Source: Lepisosteus oculatus (lineage: Eukaryota; Chordata; Actinopteri; Semionotiformes; Lepisosteidae). From it: a DNA stretch of 64,000 nt. The notes below the pieces were generated by a model. The model did not search any database, had not been told where the DNA came from, and saw only the letters and a program-made list of their open reading frames with translations. Shown here in pieces: positions 12,601 to 21,859 of this stretch (position 1 is the stretch's first letter; every line of letters starts with the position of its first letter). The DNA is taken from assembly GCF_040954835.1 (NCBI RefSeq), contig NC_090716.1:3831605-3895604 (forward strand), written 5' to 3'. The position numbers and the translations under genes were made by a program.

Positions 12601-15600
12601 TCACCTGTGCGCGCAGGTAACACAAGGCGTTAAAACAGGTCAGTTCCTTGATCGTCCTGAACATTTCATTTTAGTGTATGTGTTTGTGCTTAACAGAGTG
12701 TTTTGCTTTTAAGAGTTATCTGTCTCTGCAGCAAACTGAAATGGTTGCACTGTGATGACTAAACGTGATCTTCGCTGAAGGGAATGGAAGTCCTGCATTC
12801 AATCACTTCCAGCAAAATATCTAGGTTTTTGTTAAGTCAACTGTCACTTTGGATCTGAGGACGAGCATTCGATTGTTCAATTAACACATTCATTGTGTTA
12901 ATTTAGGCTTAACTGGGGCATTTTAATCAGGCCTAACCTGTCCAAACTTTGTAATTGTTCTCAACTGTAAAGCATTTCAGCATAAAGCATAGAAGCAATT
13001 CAGTTAATGTATTCACTTATGTAAATAAGACAATATAAGATTAGATAAGATAATATAAATAAATCATTACAGAAGTACAAAAATGAGAAAGACCCTTTGA
13101 TGATGCACTTGTACTGTTCCTGGCCATGAGTTAACCTTTAAGACATTTGGACAAGTTGAGCAGTTTTTCTCTTTGTAGGGTATGTTGCTCTAGAGTTTCA
13201 CTAATTCAATTGCGAATGACCAATTGGCGGGTTTTGCATCCAACTCAAAGTACATTTTCCTTGATTTTCTTTTGGCTCGTAATGGGATGAAAATCGAACC
13301 AAGTCACAGGTCTGCTGGCGAAGACAGGGTCAGGCCAAACGAAGAACTACTTGTCCGGTTTATCCCCACCACTTCCTCGGAAAGCCAATGAAAATTCACC
13401 TGTCGCAGTCCGTGGGCTCCCCGATCGTTAACAGAAACTAACACAAAGATGTTTTCCGATTTGAAAATTAATCTCTTTTTAAGGACCTTTCAATTGGAAT
13501 GAACGGAGAGTGTTTTTTTTCTCTCTCTCTTTCATTTCCTTGTGGCTGAAACAAAGCCTGGAAAAGAGATGACTAAGCCTTTCAGTTCTTTAAACTAAAA
13601 AAAAACCTGGCTCCCAGCAGGACAAGATGCACTTGATCAGTAGACAAAAATGAAGGGGCTGTCTCTAAATCACCGTCTTCCCCTCAGAACAGCAAGGATG
13701 ATGTGCCTGGCTCTGCAGCTGAGGGTTCAGAGATGATCTTTCACTTACATTCTCTTTCTTGCCCCAGTTACTCAAAATATCCATTTGATGGAATATCAAA
13801 TAATTGGCTAAATGTACTCTAGGAATACCCAAGAATGGATTGGCATTGAGGCCCTGATGTGAAAATGAGGAGCAAATGTCTCTCTGATCAGGTCACCTTT
13901 TTGTAACCGTGCTGATAGCGCTTTTATTTTTTTGCATGTGCACATCAGGGTCCAGGAGTCCCCTCTGAGCATATGAGATAGATCGTGGCTCTTTGCTCAG
14001 TTCTTCACTCCTCTGGGGAGCTCAGTGAGCCTTTCTGTTGCTCTGTTCATGCCCAAAGCTGCCCAGTATGTAAACGGGGCTGGATTTTGGTGCTCATAGG
14101 CCCTACGCGCTTTCAGTCCGAAATGTGCAAAAAGAGAGGTAAACGCCAATTGAATGATGTTGATGGACATGATGCACTTTAAACTATTCTAATGCTAAAC
14201 CACATGATTGACGGAGCGAGTCGAGCAACCATCACTTCGATACTTCTAGTTTCTAGAACAGCTGCTAGACAACGTAGGATTATTGATCTGGAGCACTTAG
14301 AGTCGATCGCAAGCACGTTGTTTCAGCACGTTTTTTCGTTAATCACTAGTGTTTCCCTCCTTCGTAGGCGGGATCCTAATGGGAAACCTGGCACTGTCTG
14401 TCAAGCCAGATGGGCACTTGGTCCTTACCCACAGTCACCTCTCCACTCTGGGGCTTCTCAAGAAAGAGGCCGGTCAGATCCTGCCTTGTGTCAGGCTGCT
14501 GACTGTCCGGAAGAACTGAAGAGAGATTCAGAAAAGAGCAGAGGAGGATTACTGACAGCTGACCGGGGCAGAATGAAAACACAAGGCCAGTCCAGCTTTT
14601 TTTACAATGTTCCCCCAAGTTACTGACTCTTCTCCTGAACATCCTTGCCTTGAGAAGCTAGGGTTTCTATCACATCCAAAGCTCTAAAGCGGTAGAGAAA
14701 AAGATATCTTTAAGAGATGAGTTTTGCTTTCCCTTATATGACCCGAGAATGAGGACAACCTAAGTCTTGAATTATGTCTTTTACTTAAAAGGAAGATGCG
14801 GCTCAGTAAACAGGAGCAACTGTTTTTTTATTTGCTAACAGTAGGATGGTATAAGTGAAAGGGTTTCAGGGTGAAAAGCACGGTTTCTTAGCACTCCCTC
14901 TCCTTTCAAAGCCTTGTTTGACCTAAAATGTGCCTCCTGGAGGCTGGTCCTCACCCCACTTGTGCTCAACCTTTGACTCTGGCAGACTCTTGTGGAGAGC
15001 TTCTGACACACTGTACTAAATCAGTCCGGGGCGACATCATGGAACAAGCTGTCAATTGATGTCTTTTTGACTGCGCGCTGACAAACAGCAAACAGCTGCC
15101 CTAATCTAAACGAAAGGCTTCCAAGAAGATTTTAATGGAGCTGGGTACAGCAATCCTACGCCTAAATGGGCACACGCATCATGTTTTCTGTCTGATTTCC
15201 ACATGCCAGTTTCATAGCTGTATGATAACTAAGGCAGCTTCACTGACAGTGAGGGTCTGGGACCTTGCTCTTTATTTGAATAACAGAGATCACTCCGGCT
15301 ACCGAACAACTTCACCAAAAAAAAGGCAAAGCATCAAAAACATACTAAATTAGGGGGAAAATGAACTTCTCTGTGGAAGTCAGGGTGAGGCAGTGCCTTG
15401 ATGAGTTGTTAAAGATCTCTGGGCGCTGTTTGTAAGAGTTAGGGTGTTTACCCCTCTTGTCCTGGTTACATTCATCTCTGGGCTTGCTCAGTCTGGCCTC
15501 CCTCTTGAAGTTCCCCCTAAATTGAAGGGCTGAAGCAGATTCTTAGAACTTTTCCCCTCATCTGAGGTGCAGTGGGGCTGCTGCGTGTCTCCCAGACTAG

Positions 15601-18600
15601 GGTGCCGCACCTCAGTGTCTGCCTTCCTGTGTGTAATGTGTTTTGGGGGTCCTTTCAGCTGCATCACCTCTACATGGGTGTCAGGAATAATGAGGAACCC
15701 CCGATTCCCCCTCTTCCTTCCTCACCTTCTGGCTCGCTGCCCTCTTGGGCCGGGTGTTCTGGAGCAGGTGGAGAGATGGCGGCGCCTTCATCCGCTTTCT
15801 CTGAGAAAGAGCAGAGCATGCATGCAGCGTCACATCATTTGCATTGTCTGCAGACAAGGAAGGTTTTAGGGATTCAAAACAGAACTGGCCTCTTCTATTC
15901 ACTGTTCTGCAAATAACGGCTTTAAGATTTTGTTAACCCTGCACAGCTTTTGGGATAGCGATCAACAGTCCACAGAAATATCTGCTGACATGTACTACCC
16001 AGATAATATATATATAATATTGGATATCATGCTCTATTTTTAAGACAACAGAAAACCACACTGAAAATGCCTTTATAATTATCAGCGCAGCTCGGCAGCA
16101 GTGACACAGATGGAAATGAATTTTGCAATCCGAGTCAAGGTCATTAGAACGGATTGATATGAGACTTTGCGCAACTGAATTTTCTGCCAGGAACCCGCCC
16201 CCCTGTAAAGGATCGTGAAATAAATTCCCCAATATCATCAGACCTGACACATCAGATGACCTGTCATCAAAGTGCTTTCTCAACATTAACTGTCTCAGAT
16301 CAATCCAAAAATTCAGGAACGGCAACAAAGATTGACTTTTGAATGATTCTTCATATCACCATCATGTTAAAATGGTTCTCAAAATAATTTAGACATTACC
16401 AAATAATTAAGATGGACTATTCCAACAATCTCCGGGTCAGGTCCATCTGAACTGTGGATTTTTTAAAAGATTTATTTATAGGCTGTCAGCAAATCAAAAT
16501 GTGTGTCATGCAAAACCGAGCCAGAACTTTCGTCGGGATTTCAGATGACGACTCACCTTGATCCTTCACCTTGAGTTCAAATTTAACCTTTGAACTCCCA
16601 GCAATCACTGCGTAAACGAGTTCATCTTCCTTGGTGACGTTCTTAACGGTGAGGGAATGCTTGTTCCCGTCCGCGGTGATGACGTATTTGTCGTTTTCAA
16701 CAATGTCAACGGAGTTTTTCTGCCATTTCACCTTCGTTTCCTTCTTCTCCGTCTCTGCTTCGAACACCACTGATCCGCCCACCACTGCCTCCGCGCCCTT
16801 GGGCTTCTTCGTGAGCGCAGAAGCTAAAACAGTGGATAAAGGCGAGAAAAATGTGCCGGCTTCCTTCTAATATCGTCTGAATTTACAATCCATTCGCATC
16901 TTTCTCTGGCTCTGCAGCCAAACCCTTATTTATCAAAGGAGGGCTTTTCTTTCTAGTGAAGACGATGCACTCATGGCCTCACCAAAACTTCAGACATCCT
17001 TTTCTGTATCTGCTTTTAAAAGGATCAGAGAATCTTATCAAATCGGATACCTCTTCAACAAGACGCACTGAAAGTGTTGTACCCATCCATAGGCCCTGGA
17101 GAGTGTGCTCCAGGATTACAGAGTTTTACTGAAACTCCCCAAAAAAAGACAAGGATCCCACAAAGTAGGTTAAATCTGACCCTGCTGGTTCATAACTGGA
17201 TTTTTATTTCATACAACATACTACCCCCAGAAAACACCTGGGGCTCTGTATTCAAACACTTAAAGAGGTATGTTTATGTCTTATGCACATGAGTGTTTGT
17301 AATTCATGGCCCTTGGTCGGACGATTTGCATTAGATCAGCTGGAGAGCAAGAAGGGATCTCTGTGGATCTCTGCAGGCATCAACAGCACGACAGGTGTGT
17401 GCTCCTTGGTGCACATGTCAGGTCATGACACCATCTCCACAGACTGTCAGCCACCTGACTGAAACTCATTGAAATCTTTCAGTGTAAGCCACACATTCAC
17501 TTGCAGCTGAACATGCCATCTGTGCATTTCTGCTGACACTACGACTCCAGAATTCACAAAAAGACTACAAATACCTATCTACTGATATAAAGATAAGTTT
17601 GTCGCAAATCGAATGCACAATAAGTATATTGAACTACATCTCCTCTGAGCCATCAGTTCATTGTTCACATAGTTTAATCAAACACTGCAAAAAGTATATT
17701 CCGTATTCTCCCTTTTAACAGGAAATCTATGAATCGCCTAACTGTGGGTCTGATGCTATTCCCCAACTCCAGCAGTATTAAGACTGGCCTCACCTCATTA
17801 TCAAAGTGTAGCCCTAATTCTCTGTCCCTGGTGGGAACTTGAGTCCATGTTTTTCTCCCTGATTCCAACCTGTTGCAATAAACAGGCTGATGATTCTGAC
17901 GATGATTGAAGAGGCTTCATACAAACAGAACTGTCTTCATTTCAGAAATCCAACTGAAGATTACGTCAGCCACACTGAAGCACATAGTGTTCTAGAGGGA
18001 ATTCTGCCATACTGTACATTCAAGTGATTTTTTCCCCACTGTGACCTTCCTATTTAGACACCATGCCCTCCACATATGTCTTCTGTTATTAACAACTGTA
18101 CAGTGTACAGTGTGTATTTAAATGGAAGATGACAAAGCACACTGTCTTTTGAAAAGCACAAGTGCATATAATAGCCGTCTGCACTCGAGATGGTCTGTCT
18201 TTTGATTCACAATCCAAACAGGATTCAAATCCCGTACCTTAAATCTAAGGCTGAATCTCGAAACTGATGGGTTCTCTTTTCAAGCAGAGCTACACATTAT
18301 ATTCTGTAAATGACTTCTGGACCCAATGTTTATCACCTCTAGTTAAAGAAGCAAAGGTTTTAATGTTTATCCGCTCTGGCAACAGAAGATGTTCCTAGAC
18401 AGGTGCTCTGTATCACTTTCTTATATTAGAGGTGTTTCCAAATAAATATATGGTTTCACTAAATAAAGACAACATATTTCTTCCCTTGAGTTGGTGCAGC
18501 GGAGTTTTATGCAGCATCTGACTGCAATTAAATCTCTGTTGGAAACAGCATGAATGAGCTTCTGTGGGTCACCCAGATCCTACAGCTTATGTTGGAACAT

Positions 18601-21275
18601 TTTGAAAGATCACATGCAATGATTTTGCGGCGTGCTCCAAATGGCACGGGTCTTAACACTCCACTCTAAATGCTGTGTTGGCAAACGAACTGCATCTCTC
18701 CAGCTGAATAAAGGTTTACTGTGTTTCTGAGGAAGGACTAAGGGCTTTTGCGTACACAATGCTAAAGCTTGGAAACGCTCATTATTTTGCTGGAATTCCA
18801 TTCAGTGTACAGTGAACATTTATGGAAAGATTTTTTGATGATGTAAGTGATGTTCAACTTGCGCAAATAAGACTAAACCTTTGCTGTTTTACAATATTAC
18901 AATAGCAACCATAAGAACCATTTATTTTAGAGCCAGTGGGGCATTTATTTTTAGCAAAATGTCTTGTTCAGGGGTACAATGGCTGTGTCTCACCTGAGAT
19001 TTGAACCCACAACCTTGTGATCTGGAATTAACTGCCCTAACCACAGCTCTGCACTGCCACATTCTAACAATTGACCTGTACCTGGCTCTACTGCTGGTTC
19101 CTGAGAGCTCTGTCTCCTTGGGCTTCATGGCAGCTTTCAATCAGTGGGTAAAGACAACATCCGCTCTCTATTTAAAAGCTAATGTTTTACCACTGTCCGT
19201 CCACCCAGTTCTCAATCAGCTCTGCTCTGCGGCTGCAGTTCCTCTACTGCTTGGAGCGCACGCGAATGCATCACTGCCACCTGCGTCACGCCCACCGCAG
19301 CCCCCCATTGGGTAGTTAGTGCCAACAGAGGAGAGGGGCATCTGGCAGGTCCCAGGTGTCACTGGTTCCCCCCGTCCAGCCCTGATAGCCCTCCACCAAT
19401 GACACGCTTCCACTCTCAGCATCCTGGTCACAATCAGCCAATAGCGTGTCGTCTAGACCGCGTCAGTCCTGTCAATTTCTAATTCACATTGGCTGATTCC
19501 AGCAAATTAAGAAAATCAAAGGCACAGTGGCTCTGTGAGACCAGAGCTGTAGGTCCCTGTCCTGCCCAACTAATACAACCTGTCATACCTTTCCTGTTCA
19601 ATGGTTAGATTATCAAGTCCTAGTGCCTTGCTGTGCATTGTGGGAGGAGAACATTGGCATTTCACAGGATCCAGAATGCATTGCTTTTCTTGACCGATGG
19701 TGCAAGACAGTCTGTCAATCCTGATGGCTCCCCCCTCCTCCTCCCTCATCCTGGAAAGCGTTTCAGCCCCGACGCTTCCTTAACTGCTTATCGAGTCTAC
19801 CGGCCCCCATGGTACTCACAACATGGAACAATGATGTCATCCTCATCTGTAATGCCCCCCGCTGCCCTGTGTCAAGAATGTGTGACCTTTTGTGCGCAGA
19901 GCAAGCGGGGTGGAGGAACAGCATGGGGGAGATTGTTCTCCTTAAAATGCCTCATGTTTCCAAGAGTGGCAAAAAATAACTGGCTTTCAAGCTGGAAACA
20001 CTTATGTCCTGGAGTGATGTGTCCCAGTGACACTAACAGCTGATGAAAAGTCGGAAATAGTTGGGTTGGACTGAAAGATAGCCCATATGTCTGTGCTCTC
20101 AAAAAACAAACTATTCTAGGACATAACAGGAAGAGTAGTGTGAAAATAAAATAACAATGATAATAATGGGCAACATTCAATACTTTTTAAATCATGGATT
20201 ATGTATTTTTATTGCAGTATTTATTATTGTACCATTTGTATTTCTATTCATTTTTGGAGTTTGAATGTCATAAACATCTTTTTAATCAGTTCTGAACAAC
20301 ATACAGAAATTCTGCTCACAGTCCACTTATGATTATATCATTTTAATTCTGCCCCATAGTTAATGGGAAAATTGATAATTAATTATCAGACACGACTCAA
20401 TAATTGGTTCACTGTTAAAGTGAAGTGTTCGATTCTGTCGTATTCGTTCACAAGCTCAATTTTAGTCGCCTTTTGTTTTTTGAACGTAAGGTAAGCTTTC
20501 TCATTTTTATGATACAGAACCCATGAACTTGTGCCTAAATTAGGTGATCCTGCTCACAATCTGGCATGAAAACACATTACTCTGGTGCAAGCCCAGGAGG
20601 CTCAGAGCTTTCTGTCGTTCACCGCTCCAGCACCAGACAGAAGCTGTGCTGCCCCTCTGAGGTTACCTGCCTCCCCCTTCACCGGAAACATTTTTAAGGA
20701 AGTGTAAATGAGTTAACAAACAACGGTGACACTGCAAGCTTAGCAACACAAGCTGCACAAACTGCGGCCGCCGAGTGCAATCCCTGCATCTCAGCGCGTG
20801 TCACTAAACGAGTAAAACAAGAGGGAGAAAGGTACGATCCCTTGAAACAGCCAGACCGAGTTAGCACTTAAACGTGTGTAGCGTGCAAACTTGTGAACGT
20901 GTAAATGTGCATACACTGTGCACAGTATGTGTGTGAACAGTGGTGCATACTTTTATTTATCCATATCCTACTGGTCCTATGTGGAACATAAGATTGCACT
21001 TATATATAGTGTAGTTCAAGTAGGGAACTGCGTCAGCATGCATAGGCTGCAAAGAAACAAGTAAAGGTGTATTCCATGCTGAAAAGAGAAGAAACATGGA
21101 ATAAACCTTTACTTGTTCCTTATATATATACTGTATATGATAGTGATGCAGTACGTTACATTTCTACATTTAATTAGAAGATGTTTTGCTTTGAAGCTGT
21201 GACATTGCACCCAGTAAACCAGTAAACCCAGTAAAAGAAATGTGTCTTACTTGCTTTTTTGGCAGGCTCTGGCAT
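556..21275 (-). CDS. MYBPC3: MYBPC3, cardiac myosin-binding protein C (5' eleven coding exons; gene continues beyond the left edge)
   Basis: Thick-filament regulatory protein of the cardiac sarcomere; it binds myosin and actin and tunes cross-bridge cycling. Eleven exons on the minus strand splice to 1252 nt, 417 codons plus one base, and every junction phase agrees. Domain order: short N-terminus MPEPAKKA; C0 Ig domain (about 9-96); Pro/Ala-type linker (98-131); C1 Ig domain (about 132-240); M-domain (241-331) with one RRTS site and the tri-helix segment containing DVWDIL; start of C2 (332-417). The C0 domain and the adjacent SPI1 gene identify the cardiac paralogue rather than MYBPC1 or MYBPC2. 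Human cMyBP-C has about 1274 residues, so roughly the last two thirds lie outside. Exons were placed by recalled family similarity plus GT/AG borders. A microexon missed in the 5.2-kb intron 8 is possible. Confidence in identity is very high; exact transcript ends are unknown. Confidence 0.95.
681..1553 (-). other. MYBPC3 intron 10
   Basis: Apparently unique intronic sequence, 873 nt. No repeat or RNA gene recognised. Confidence 0.8.
1554..1686 (-). CDS. MYBPC3: MYBPC3 coding exon 10 (C2 Ig domain, first half)
   Basis: The 133-nt exon encodes [19 protein letters not shown] then [20 protein letters not shown] and IHPTG, matching human [20 protein letters not shown]. Acceptor CATTGCAG|CT, donor AG|GTAGGA. 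Confidence 0.96.
1687..2507 (-). other. MYBPC3 intron 9
   Basis: Intron of 821 nt. It holds a short 'ctacatgtgaa' triplet repeat near 2040-2070 and otherwise nothing recognised. Confidence 0.8.
2508..2671 (-). CDS. MYBPC3: MYBPC3 coding exon 9 (M-domain tri-helix segment)
   Basis: The 164-nt exon encodes [19 protein letters not shown] and then [20 protein letters not shown] and [16 protein letters not shown]. This is the conserved tri-helix part of the M-domain that contacts actin and carries the DVW motif. Human has KKRDS where this gene has KKRAV, so the third PKA-type serine is absent. Acceptor CTCCCCCAG|A, donor G|GTGGGT. Confidence 0.96.
4098..4240 (+). repeat. Degenerate tRNA-headed SINE
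   Basis: A box-A-like 'ctggcacagtggttgg' is followed by a 'tgtgtccttgagc' motif and 'accaatgggtaaatc', the usual layout of fish tRNA-derived SINEs. The copy is badly decayed and its ends are approximate. Confidence 0.45.
4268..4566 (-). repeat. Interspersed SINE-like repeat, minus orientation
   Basis: Contains in order 'ggagctggagcctgtcccag', 'ggtctgtggactgtgg', 'gagaacatacaaactccaca', 'gagtcgaacccagtg' and 'gtgaggcagcagtgct'. This is the reverse of a very common fish repeat with a tRNA-like head (box B read as 'ggttcgaatcc'). It matches the plus-strand copy at 5318-5620. Confidence 0.75.
5318..5620 (+). repeat. Interspersed SINE-like repeat, plus orientation
   Basis: A near full-length copy: head 'ggcggcttggtggtggagtg', middle 'gtgtggagtctgcatgtcc' and 'cacagcccaaaggcatgctg', then 'gccctgcggtggactggc', and tail 'gctgggataggctctggc' ending in 'aaaaaatgaatggaagga'. 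Not protein-coding. Confidence 0.8.
6985..7165 (+). repeat. CR1-like LINE 3' tail
   Basis: Ends with 'aagaaacagctggaagagat', 'gttaactaccagcaaccgg' and 'cctaaatgggcctgacagcc'. Three other tails in the window share this layout, all on the plus strand. It fits the 3' end of a CR1-type retrotransposon. 5'-truncated and decayed. Confidence 0.6.
7854..7913 (-). CDS. MYBPC3: MYBPC3 coding exon 8 (M-domain, single PKA-type serine)
   Basis: The 60-nt exon encodes [20 protein letters not shown] plus AG of Arg. With exon 7 it completes the RRTS phosphorylation motif (Ser258 here, the likely counterpart of human Ser275). [10 protein letters not shown] matches human LDFSSLLKKR. The human second site (RRIS) is replaced by an acidic DGGEEAGE stretch. 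Acceptor CCACAG|T, donor AG|GTGAGT. Confidence 0.93.
7914..10750 (-). other. MYBPC3 intron 7
   Basis: Intron of 2.8 kb. AT-rich between 8.1 and 9.5 kb, somewhat richer in GC near 9.7-10.2 kb. No element recognised. Confidence 0.75.
10751..10799 (-). CDS. MYBPC3: MYBPC3 coding exon 7 (M-domain start, RR of the RRTS site)
   Basis: The 49-nt exon encodes [16 protein letters not shown] plus two bases of Thr, matching human DLLSAFRRTS. Acceptor GTCTCTAG|AG, donor AC|GTAAGT. The copy-1 duplication begins 34 nt upstream of this acceptor, so much of the branch-point region lies in a very short stretch of original sequence. Confidence 0.93.
10800..11504 (-). other. MYBPC3 intron 6
   Basis: Intron of 705 nt, nearly half of it the copy-1 duplication. 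A short (ACA)n run lies at 11383-11403. Confidence 0.8.
10834..11154 (+). repeat. Direct duplication, copy 1 (intron 6)
   Basis: About 320 bp that recur at 11950-12274, roughly 97% identical by eye over the first 245 bp and less so at the far end, where small indels occur. It begins inside a SINE head (the sequence up to 'catcacgctgccc' is SINE), so it looks like the derived copy. It starts 34 nt upstream of the exon 7 acceptor. Confidence 0.9.
11505..11622 (-). CDS. MYBPC3: MYBPC3 coding exon 6 (C1 Ig domain, second half)
   Basis: The 118-nt exon encodes [19 protein letters not shown] then [20 protein letters not shown], with the YRCEVS motif of the Ig F strand. Acceptor CCCTCAG|GTGTAC, donor G|GTGCGT. 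The exon sits between two near-identical 320-bp direct repeats. Its length is not a multiple of three, so its loss would shift the frame. Confidence 0.97.
11755..12045 (-). repeat. SINE-like repeat, minus orientation, source part of the duplication
   Basis: Contains 'ggacaggacactagtccatt', 'actatgcagactccacaca', 'gtgaggcagtagagttaccc' and 'catcacgctgccc', the same family as 4268-4566. Its head end is included in duplication copy 2, which suggests that copy 2 is the parent locus. Confidence 0.7.
11950..12274 (+). repeat. Direct duplication, copy 2 (intron 5)
   Basis: Second copy of the 10834-11154 segment, offset by 1116 bp in the same orientation. It holds about 95 bp of SINE head plus about 230 bp of non-SINE flank ('gagagtacaaagtggggatg' is identical in both). 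Exon 6 lies between the copies. Confidence 0.9.
12456..12604 (-). CDS. MYBPC3: MYBPC3 coding exon 5 (C1 Ig domain, first half)
   Basis: The 149-nt exon encodes [19 protein letters not shown] then [19 protein letters not shown] and [19 protein letters not shown] is a hallmark of the C1 domain. Acceptor GCGCACAG|GT; the donor is the weaker AAG|GTCAGG, leaving phase 0. Confidence 0.97.
12605..14428 (-). other. MYBPC3 intron 4
   Basis: Intron of 1.8 kb. Unique-looking and AT-rich in the high-coordinate part of 12.6-14.07 kb. The 14075-14400 repeat fills its 5' end, next to the exon 4 donor. Confidence 0.8.
14075..14400 (+). repeat. Unclassified interspersed repeat, copy A
   Basis: Matches the reverse complement of 54421-54761 over its whole length. 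Shared blocks include 'aggattattgatctggag', 'gtttctagaacagc', 'gtttccctccttcgtaggc' and 'tcgatcgcaagca'. About 30 bp near its right end are missing compared with copy B. The family is not recognised. No coding frame spans both copies. Confidence 0.85.
14429..14515 (-). CDS. MYBPC3: MYBPC3 coding exon 4 (end of linker, start of C1)
   Basis: The 87-nt exon encodes [20 protein letters not shown] and continues [10 protein letters not shown], matching human IGLFVMRPQDGEVTVGG. Acceptor CTCTTCAG|TT, donor G|GTAAGG. A repeat copy (14075-14400) ends only 28 nt into the intron beyond this donor. Confidence 0.95.
14516..15725 (-). other. MYBPC3 intron 3
   Basis: Intron of 1.2 kb with no recognised repeat or RNA gene. 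Confidence 0.8.
15726..15800 (-). CDS. MYBPC3: MYBPC3 coding exon 3 (Pro/Ala-rich linker)
   Basis: The 75-nt exon encodes [20 protein letters not shown] and then GSEPE, the flexible Pro/Ala linker between C0 and C1. The EKA motif right after the C0 domain matches the mammalian exon start. The whole linker is shorter than in human. Acceptor TTTCTCAG|AG, donor G|GTGAGG; phases fit both neighbours. Confidence 0.88.
15801..16556 (-). other. MYBPC3 intron 2
   Basis: Intron of 756 nt with no recognised repeat. Confidence 0.8.
16557..16823 (-). CDS. MYBPC3: MYBPC3 coding exon 2 (C0 Ig domain)
   Basis: The 267-nt exon encodes most of the C0 domain, from [17 protein letters not shown] to VKDQ. The most conserved stretch is [16 protein letters not shown], near-identical to human. 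The VKWQK tryptophan of the Ig core is present. Acceptor TTTTAG|CT, donor G|GTGAGT; it enters in phase 1 and leaves with one base over. Confidence 0.97.
18940..19065 (-). repeat. tRNA-headed SINE, minus orientation
   Basis: Read on the minus strand: box-A-like 'ctgtggttagggcag', box-B-like 'gggttcaaatctc', then 'acccctgaacaagac', the fish SINE motif related to 'cccttgagcaagg'. Confidence 0.65.
21056..21117. repeat. Near-perfect hairpin (23-bp arms) in MYBPC3 intron 1
   Basis: Arm 21056-21078 and arm 21095-21117 are reverse complements with one mismatch, separated by a 16-nt purine-rich loop (ctgaaaagagaagaaa). The arms contain 'gtaaaggt' and 'attccatg'. It may be a small palindromic transposon remnant or a structured RNA when transcribed. 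Confidence 0.85.
21251..21275 (-). CDS. MYBPC3: MYBPC3 coding exon 1 (start codon)
   Basis: Encodes MPEPAKKA plus one base, closely matching the MPEPGKK start of mammalian cMyBP-C. The donor is A|GTAAGA, and the exon leaves phase 1 for exon 2. The start context has A at -3 and C at +4. An ATG 91 nt upstream is out of frame (see the regulatory entry). Confidence 0.92.
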
Positions 21276-21600
21276 CCTGGGGAAGGGACCTCCTGAGTCT
21301 CAGCAGACAGTCTTTAGGAACTCCAGGCAGTGTGTCACCGGCCTTCAGTAAATCTTCCAGATCCATGTCCAGAGAGAGGCTGAAATACACATCACCCCCC
21401 CCCTCCCCCCCCGGGCTCCCCGCTCCCCCCTGTCAAGAGATAAAGAACAGCCCACCCCACCCTCCCCAACACACTCACTCACCCCTCCCCCCTCCCTTGA
21501 ATAAAAATAATATTTTAAAACTCCCCAGCCAGCAGCCCATCCACATGTCTGGCTACTGGACAGGACAGGACAAGGAGTTATATATAGACAACAAAGTACA
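21276..21600 (-). promoter_or_regulatory. MYBPC3 5' flank / candidate promoter
   Basis: Sequence just upstream of the start codon. It holds a G-quadruplex motif on the sense strand (21394-21430), a GATA-type site in 'agataaag' (21436-21443 area), and CTATATATAA at 21578-21587, which fits both a TATA box and the MEF2 consensus YTAWWWWTAR. An ATG with a good context (G at -3, G at +4) at 21366 is out of frame and overlaps the main start, so the transcription start may lie between 21275 and 21366. No start site was observed; the assignment rests on position alone. Confidence 0.45.
21394..21430 (-). promoter_or_regulatory. G-quadruplex-forming motif upstream of MYBPC3 start
   Basis: On the minus strand there are runs of 6, 4, 8 and 9 G separated by AGC, AGCCC and A, satisfying the G3+N1-7 rule four times over. 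It lies 119-155 nt upstream of the ATG. Confidence 0.7.
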
Positions 21601-21859
21601 GCGGAGTCGTCTGCTCTCTCCGTGTTTTTTTTTTTTTCCGTTTCCATGCCAATAACGCTCTGTTAAGATTATAAGGCAAACAAATTGAGACCCGTTCTCA
21701 GTGCTGACTTCACACAAACCCCCCTTTCTACTTCCAGCAGCCCACCCTCCTGAGTGTCACAGTCCGCGGCGCAGAAAGGCCACTGAGACCCGAGAAGAAT
21801 TTGTGAGAAATTGACATGCCAACTTGCACCGTTTTCGGTCACCTCGTGATACAATAGAT

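Larger units (their letters stand above)
16824..21250 (-). other. MYBPC3 intron 1
   Basis: Intron of 4.4 kb. Holds a minus-strand SINE (18.94-19.07 kb), an AT-rich middle, and a near-perfect hairpin (21056-21117) close to exon 1. First introns often hold enhancers, but no specific element could be shown here. Confidence 0.8.

Noticed and set aside
21242-21655. Pro/Ser-rich plus-strand frame across the MYBPC3 5' flank
   Set aside because: Antisense shadow of exon 1 and the C-rich quadruplex motif.
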